A stretch of 11,247 nt of DNA, taken from positions 29,727 through 40,973 of the forward strand of contig DJVI01000020.1 in the NCBI GenBank assembly GCA_002441125.1, given 5' to 3'. Below the pieces are notes generated by a model. That model ran no database searches, had not been told where the DNA came from, and was given only the letters and a program-made list of their open reading frames with translations. The DNA comes from Caldifarciminota bacterium UBA6260. Its GTDB lineage: Bacteria; Hydrothermota; 32-111. Shown here one piece after another: positions 7,094 through 11,247 of the stretch. Made by a program: the position numbers and the translations under genes. The stretch's first letter is position 1, and every line of letters begins with the position of its first letter.

Positions 7094-8300
7094 TCTGTTT
7101 TTTGCTTTTATCTTTCTTATTTTTTCTTCATTTCTTTCAGCAAGTGAGATGTCTTTTGTTTCATCTAACAAAGTTTTTATAAAGATACTTTCAAATAGAA
7201 GCAAACATTATTTGAACCTTTTAGATTTTTTGAATAAGCCTCAAAACTATCTTTACACTATTCTGATCTCCAACAATTTAACTAATATTCTGATAACCAC
7301 TTTTATCGAAAAATTCTTTTTATACAAAAATTTAAACATTTCACCAATTCTCTCTACAATTTATATTTCCTTGCTTGTTATGATTTTTGGAGAAGTTTTT
7401 CCAAAATATATAGTTTCAGAAAAGAGTGAGACCTTTGCTCTTTTATTCTTTTACCCGGTAAAGATTTTATACTTTATACTTTTCCCTCTTATAAAAATAA
7501 TATCAGGTTCGAATCGGATATTTTTAAGAAGGGAACAGAAAAATTATAACAGGATGATGCTTGAAAGTGAAAATATAAAAGAGCTTCTTTTAAAAAATCT
7601 TGATTTCAAAGATGATGTTGGTATTGAAGAGGATATTGTAAAAGGTATATTCAAAATAAAAGATAGGAAGGTAAAAGATATTTCTGTTAAAAGGAAGGAA
7701 GTTTTGATGATCCCTTCTGATGTAAAAATTGAAGATTTGAAAGATATTTTAAAAAGTTCAAAAAAGATTTATTCAAGGATACCTGTCTGGGAGGATAGTA
7801 TAGATAACATTTTGGGTGTTTTAAACATTTTCGATATTCTGAAAAGTGGTAATGTTGAAATAAAAAAGATTTTAAGAAAACCACTCTTTGTAAGTGAATC
7901 TGTATCTATTGGAAATCTGTTAAAAGAGATGAACGATTTTCAAGAAAGTTTCGCTATAGTTATAGATGAGTATGGAGGTTTTGAAGGTATAGTAACAAAA
8001 GAGGATATTGTAGAAGTTATTTTTGGAGATATAGAAGATGAACATGATGAAATTATAGAAAATGATTATACACTTGGAATTGAAAAAGGGGAGATCCCGA
8101 TAGATGATTTTTGTGAAAAATACAATGTGAAGATTGAAAATGGTCATTTTACAACTCTTTCAGGTTACATAGTATATGTTTTGAAAAGATTCCCGGAGAA
8201 AAATGATATTGTAATTGTCGATAATAAGATTAAAATAATTGTTCTTGAGGTAAAAAATATGGTTGTAAAAAAAGTAAAGGTAGAGGAGATAGTAAAATGA
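7086..8300 (+). CDS. CNNM/CorC-type transporter: DUF21 + CBS pair + CorC_HlyC
   Basis: 404 residues, the complete family architecture. The DUF21 membrane domain (about 1-140) has FLSASEMSFVSSNK, ISNNLTNI and GEVFPKYIVSE. The CBS pair (about 195-315) has the first-CBS block YSRIPVWED...ILGVLNIFDIL and the highly characteristic second-CBS block IDEYGGFEGIVTKEDIVEVIFGDI. The C-terminal CorC_HlyC domain (about 330-400) contains TLSGYIVYVLKRFPEKND. Related proteins (bacterial CorC/MpfA/YhdP, animal CNNM) carry out Mg2+ efflux and bind ATP-Mg at the CBS pair; that role is inferred here from the family. It overlaps the short paralogue by 8 nt and the YitT gene by 4 nt (ATGA). Position after phoH-ybeY matches E. 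coli ybeX (corC). Confidence 0.92.
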   Translation: MFNLFFAFIFLIFSSFLSASEMSFVSSNKVFIKILSNRSKHYLNLLDFLNKPQNYLYTILISNNLTNILITTFIEKFFLYKNLNISPILSTIYISLLVMIFGEVFPKYIVSEKSETFALLFFYPVKILYFILFPLIKIISGSNRIFLRREQKNYNRMMLESENIKELLLKNLDFKDDVGIEEDIVKGIFKIKDRKVKDISVKRKEVLMIPSDVKIEDLKDILKSSKKIYSRIPVWEDSIDNILGVLNIFDILKSGNVEIKKILRKPLFVSESVSIGNLLKEMNDFQESFAIVIDEYGGFEGIVTKEDIVEVIFGDIEDEHDEIIENDYTLGIEKGEIPIDDFCEKYNVKIENGHFTTLSGYIVYVLKRFPEKNDIVIVDNKIKIIVLEVKNMVVKKVKVEEIVK

Positions 8301-9136
8301 AGATAAACTCAAAAGATATTCTTTATCTGACTTTAGGAATAATTCTCTGTTCAGTTGGTTATACATTTTTCCTTGTTCCCGGTAAGATAAGTACTGGTGG
8401 TATCGCTGGTATATCTATGGTTTTACACCATCTTTTCAAAACACCTTTCGGTATAGTTCTTATAGTGCTTAACATTCCGTTGCTTATAATAAGTATAAAA
8501 ATGTTTGGAACTCTATTCGTTATCAGAACTCTCGTTTCAATATTTCTGATAGGTTTTCTTTCAGATTTGCTCGGTTATTTTAAGTTTTTGATTTTTGAAG
8601 GGAACCAGCTTCTTGCTACACTTTACGGTGGAGTAATTTTAGGAATCGGTCTTGGGTTTATATTCAAAGGAAAAGGTTCAACAGGTGGGAGTGATATAAT
8701 TGGAAGATTGATAAATAGATACACTTCTATATCTATAGGGACATCTATTTTTATAGTTGATTCGATAGTTATAGGCTTAACCGGAATAGTCTTTAAAAGT
8801 TATGAACTGATACTCTACTCTTACCTTTCACTTTACCTTTCATCCAAAATGATAGATCTTGTTCTTGAAGGTCAGGATTATGCTAAGGGAGTTTTCATAT
8901 TCACAAATAAACCGGAGAAGATATCTGATGAGATAATGAACAAATTGAAAAGAGGTGTTTCAGGTTTTGAAGGAAAAGGTATGTATTCTAAAGAGAACAA
9001 AACTATACTTTACTGTGTTGTTGCAAGGAGAGAGTTATCAATTTTGAGTAAGATCATTGAAGAGATAGACAGGGATGCTTTTGTTGTAGTAGAGAATGTT
9101 TATGAAGTTATGGGAAAAGGTTTTCCGAGAAGATGA
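8297..9136 (+). CDS. YitT-family membrane protein (DUF161 + DUF2179)
   Basis: 279 residues. The membrane part (about 1-195) has five or six hydrophobic segments and the family motifs FFLVPGKISTGGIAGISMVL (near 25-44) and GKGSTGGSDIIGRLINR (near 124-140), whose glycine-rich repeats are diagnostic for YitT/YqfU proteins. The C-terminal cytoplasmic DUF2179 domain (about 196-275) includes RGVSGFEGKGMYS and ends VYEVMGKGF. The family is widespread, but its substrate is not established. A good ribosome binding site (GAGGAG) precedes the ATG, which overlaps the CorC stop by 4 nt. The gene ends in an ATGA overlap with recO. Confidence 0.92.
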   Translation: MKINSKDILYLTLGIILCSVGYTFFLVPGKISTGGIAGISMVLHHLFKTPFGIVLIVLNIPLLIISIKMFGTLFVIRTLVSIFLIGFLSDLLGYFKFLIFEGNQLLATLYGGVILGIGLGFIFKGKGSTGGSDIIGRLINRYTSISIGTSIFIVDSIVIGLTGIVFKSYELILYSYLSLYLSSKMIDLVLEGQDYAKGVFIFTNKPEKISDEIMNKLKRGVSGFEGKGMYSKENKTILYCVVARRELSILSKIIEEIDRDAFVVVENVYEVMGKGFPRR

Positions 9137-9681
9137 TAAAAACATCCTATATAGAAACTGAATGTATAGTATTCAAAAAGAGTAAGTATCTTGAAAGTAG
9201 TGCAATTTTAGAGATTTTTACACCAATATTTGGATGTAAAAATTTTTTGGTTAAAGGTATATTCAGGAAAAACAAAAAATTCAACTCTCCACTCGAACAG
9301 TTGTCTGTAAATTCTATACAGATATTTTATAAAGAGAACAGGGAACTAAACATCATAACAAAAGCTTACCTTTTATTCTATCCAATGGGAGTAATTAAAG
9401 ATTTGAATAAATTCAATTTTGCTGTTGAGATGATAAGGATTCTTCGAAAACAGAAATTCCCAACTGAGAGTGTTGAAAAATTATATCAACTTCTAAAAGA
9501 ATCTCTTAATATTCTTGATAAGAGTCCTAAAAGTGATGAGGTTTACTTCAATTTTCTTGAAAACTATTTGGTTATAGAAGGGTATATGAACGATAGGATA
9601 AAAAGTGAAAATATTAAAAAAATGGTATTGAAGGAAAGGATAAAACATTATGAAAGTTTACTTGAAAGGACAGGTAGATGA
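9133..9681 (+). CDS. recO: DNA repair protein RecO, short form without zinc finger
   Basis: 182 residues, against about 240 for typical RecO. The N-terminal OB-fold (about 1-80) is recognisable by ETECIVFKKSKYLESSAILEIFTP, the KNFLVKGIFRKNKKF segment and SPLEQLSV. A helical middle follows (about 95-150). RecO loads RecA onto SSB-coated DNA with RecR and anneals complementary strands. The usual C-terminal CxxC...CxxC zinc-finger segment is absent: the frame ends normally after a helix (KERIKHYESLLERTGR) and runs by ATGA overlap into the next gene. It therefore looks like a compact natural variant, not an interrupted gene. Presence in a phoH-pgpH-ybeY locus agrees with the Firmicutes order, which also ends in recO. 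Confidence 0.8.
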   Translation: MIKTSYIETECIVFKKSKYLESSAILEIFTPIFGCKNFLVKGIFRKNKKFNSPLEQLSVNSIQIFYKENRELNIITKAYLLFYPMGVIKDLNKFNFAVEMIRILRKQKFPTESVEKLYQLLKESLNILDKSPKSDEVYFNFLENYLVIEGYMNDRIKSENIKKMVLKERIKHYESLLERTGR

Positions 9682-10340
9682 AAAATTACAAAAGTGTTAT
9701 ATTCGATCTTGATGGAACATTAACCGATTCAAAAGAAGGTATAATAGATTCTCTCGATTTCTCACTAAAACATTTTGGAGTTGATCTCGAAAGGGAGGTT
9801 CTGGGAAGATATATAGGAGAGCCTTTATACAAAATTTATAGAGATGTTTTAAAAACTGATGATAAAGAGAAGATCGATCTTGCGATAAGATTGTATAGAG
9901 AAAATTTTGAGATAGAAGGTATGTTTAAAAATAGAGTATACGATGGTGTTGAGAGCCTTCTTTCCGAACTAAAACTTTCAGGGAAAGATATTTTTCTTGC
10001 AACTATAAAACCAACAAAATTCGCAACACAGATTTTAAAACATTTTTCTCTGATAGATTATTTTAAATATGTTCTTGGAACAGAGATGGATGGTAAGAAT
10101 TCAAGCAAAGAGGAACTTATAGGTTTGATTATAGAAAAGTTCAAATTAAAAAAAGATGAGGTTGTAATGGTTGGTGACAGAAAGAGTGATTATGATGGAG
10201 CAAAATATAATGGTATAGATTCGATAATAGTTAGTTACGGTTATATAGAGGAGAATGAAAAAATGTTGATAGAACCTACATTTTTTGTGAATGGAATTTT
10301 TGAACTTAAAAAAATTCTTTTAGGGGGAAATAATGGGTGA
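9678..10340 (+). CDS. HAD-superfamily phosphatase, phosphoglycolate phosphatase-like
   Basis: 220 residues, normal for HAD subfamily IA (Gph/PpaX group). Motif I is DLDGTLTDS with nucleophile D10 and acid/base D12. A helical cap lies at about 15-85. Motif II is around LATIKPT, motif III lysine is K144 (SSKEEL), and motif IV is GDRKSDYDGA with D167 and D171. Catalytic residues are complete, so it is probably an active cytoplasmic Mg2+-dependent phosphomonoesterase. Substrate cannot be read from sequence: phosphoglycolate, pyrophosphate or a nucleotide are all possible. AAAGGA lies seven bases before the ATG, which overlaps the recO stop by 4 nt. The gene overlaps the exonuclease start by 8 nt. 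Confidence 0.9.
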   Translation: MKNYKSVIFDLDGTLTDSKEGIIDSLDFSLKHFGVDLEREVLGRYIGEPLYKIYRDVLKTDDKEKIDLAIRLYRENFEIEGMFKNRVYDGVESLLSELKLSGKDIFLATIKPTKFATQILKHFSLIDYFKYVLGTEMDGKNSSKEELIGLIIEKFKLKKDEVVMVGDRKSDYDGAKYNGIDSIIVSYGYIEENEKMLIEPTFFVNGIFELKKILLGGNNG

Positions 10341-10992
10341 AATATGTTTCGATATTGAAACTTTGGGAATAGATGATGAAAATTTGGACCAAAAGGTTTT
10401 AGAATATTTTGTAAACAGGGAAGAAGGTTTCAAAGAGAAGAAAGGTTTATACCCTTTTTCTGGAAAGATAATCGCCATATCAGTTCTTGATATTGATAAG
10501 AAATTGATTGAAACTTTTTACCACTCATCCCAGTTTTCACTTTTTGATACTGGGTTTGTTGATGATTACTCAGATTTTAAAAGGGTTTTCATAGTATGTG
10601 ATGAAAAGGGAATAATAAAAAATTTCTATGACAGGGTAAAAAATGCAAGCAGGTTCATAACATTCAATGGACTTAGATTCGATTGCCCTTTCATAACATT
10701 CAGAGCAATAATAAATGGAATAACTCCAACGAGGAATATAAACACTCCAAGATTCAAAAAGGAAGAGCACTACGATATTTATGATGTTTTAACTTTGTCT
10801 GGTCTTATAAAAGGGAATTCTTTGGATATATACTGTAAAGTTTTCGATATACCTTCTCCCAAAGTTAATATGTCAGGAAAGGATGTTGAAAAATTCTATA
10901 GAGAGGAAAAATTTTTAGAAATTGCCAAATATTGTTCTTTGGATGTTTATTCAACTTTTCTTCTATATCAAAAGATAAAAGATTATTTCTGA
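10333..10992 (+). CDS. Stand-alone PolB-type 3'-5' exonuclease (DEDDy)
   Basis: 219 residues forming one RNase H-like exonuclease domain resembling the proofreading domain of family B DNA polymerases, but with no polymerase attached. ExoI is FDIETLG with D7 and E9. ExoII is FNGLRFDCPF with N112 and D117. ExoIII is YCSLDVYST with Y200 and D204, the YxxxD form that defines the DEDDy group. All four metal ligands are present. It probably trims 3' ends of DNA or RNA; the true substrate is unknown. A strong ribosome binding site (AGGGGG, five bases before the ATG at 10333) precedes it, and it overlaps the phosphatase gene by 8 nt. It is the last gene of the plus-strand run and its 3' end overlaps the convergent GGDEF gene by 10 nt. 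Confidence 0.87.
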   Translation: MGEICFDIETLGIDDENLDQKVLEYFVNREEGFKEKKGLYPFSGKIIAISVLDIDKKLIETFYHSSQFSLFDTGFVDDYSDFKRVFIVCDEKGIIKNFYDRVKNASRFITFNGLRFDCPFITFRAIINGITPTRNINTPRFKKEEHYDIYDVLTLSGLIKGNSLDIYCKVFDIPSPKVNMSGKDVEKFYREEKFLEIAKYCSLDVYSTFLLYQKIKDYF

Positions 10993-11247
10993 TACCTAAC
11001 AACTCTGTTTCTGCCAAATTCTTTGGCTTTGTAAAGTGCAATGTCAGCATAGTTTATCAAAAGGTTTTTCTCTTTGGTATCATCAGGGAAAAGTGAAAAA
11101 CCTATACTTACAGTAACTTTCAGTTCTTCTTCCTCTATCTTAATTTTTCTTTCCTCTATTTTTTTTCTTATATTTTCAAAAACATTCTGAAAAGAATCAT
11201 CCTTTATGTTTGTTAAAACGATAACAAACTCCTCTCCGCCATATCTT
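10983..11247 (-). CDS. GGDEF-domain diguanylate cyclase, C-terminal part only
   Basis: The minus strand is open from the window edge to a TAA at 10985-10983, giving the last 87 residues of a protein that begins outside the window. The visible part starts at RYGGEEFVIVL, the GG[D/E]EF catalytic half-site of diguanylate cyclases, which make cyclic di-GMP from two GTP. It continues with VTVSIGFSLFPDD, ADIALYKAKEFGRNRV and a short tail, the normal end of the domain. The active-site motif is intact. The product-inhibition site, which lies five residues before the motif, and any sensor domain are out of view. The gene ends inside the exonuclease gene, tail to tail, with no terminator between. Confidence 0.94.
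   Translation of the reverse strand, partial: RYGGEEFVIVLTNIKDDSFQNVFENIRKKIEERKIKIEEEELKVTVSIGFSLFPDDTKEKNLLINYADIALYKAKEFGRNRVVRYQK

Overview
The window is very AT-rich. Arginine is mostly AGA/AGG and isoleucine is often ATA, a bias common in thermophiles. The ferredoxin closely resembles (from memory) the single-[4Fe-4S] ferredoxin of Thermotoga. LolA-like proteins, a lipobox lipoprotein and a LysM cell-wall protein argue for a diderm envelope. My best guess is an anaerobic, possibly thermophilic diderm bacterium, either Thermotogae-like or an uncultured candidate phylum. The sequence alone does not settle which.

Layout. Positions 1-148: the 5' half of an initiator tRNA on the minus strand and a divergent intergenic region with two promoters. 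149-365: a one-cluster ferredoxin and its intrinsic terminator. 321-1969: a small envelope cluster, with two exported LolA-like proteins flanking a 60-residue secreted peptide that has a Cys-Cys-Cys triad, ending in a tRNA-Gly(CCC) that overlaps the last codons of the second LolA-like gene. 1974-2737: a strong promoter, a coiled-coil lipoprotein, a coiled-coil LysM protein and a hairpin. 2746-10992: nine tightly packed plus-strand genes, almost all overlapping by 1 to 29 nt: phoH, pgpH (7TM-HD phosphodiesterase), ybeY, two CNNM/CorC-type membrane CBS proteins, a YitT-family membrane protein, a short recO, a HAD phosphatase and a PolB-type 3'-5' exonuclease. 10983-11247: the C-terminal end of a GGDEF diguanylate cyclase on the minus strand, converging on and overlapping the exonuclease.

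How the genes fit together. The phoH-pgpH-ybeY-...-recO order matches the Firmicutes phoH-yqfF-yqfG-...-recO locus. The phoH-ybeY-corC order matches E. coli ybeZ-ybeY-ybeX. The block is therefore a conserved RNA-maturation, ion-homeostasis and repair neighbourhood that combines both versions. The lipoprotein and LysM protein look like a two-part outer membrane-peptidoglycan tether. The function of the LolA-like/Cys-triad cluster is unknown.

The conserved operon is mostly ordinary. The less explained parts all lie in the first 2.75 kb: the Cys-triad peptide, the terminator inside a predicted signal-peptide region, the coding sequence running into a tRNA, and the paired-cysteine envelope proteins. 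I see no CRISPR array, insertion sequence, phage module or recognisable defence system. No gene-free stretch exceeds 300 bases.
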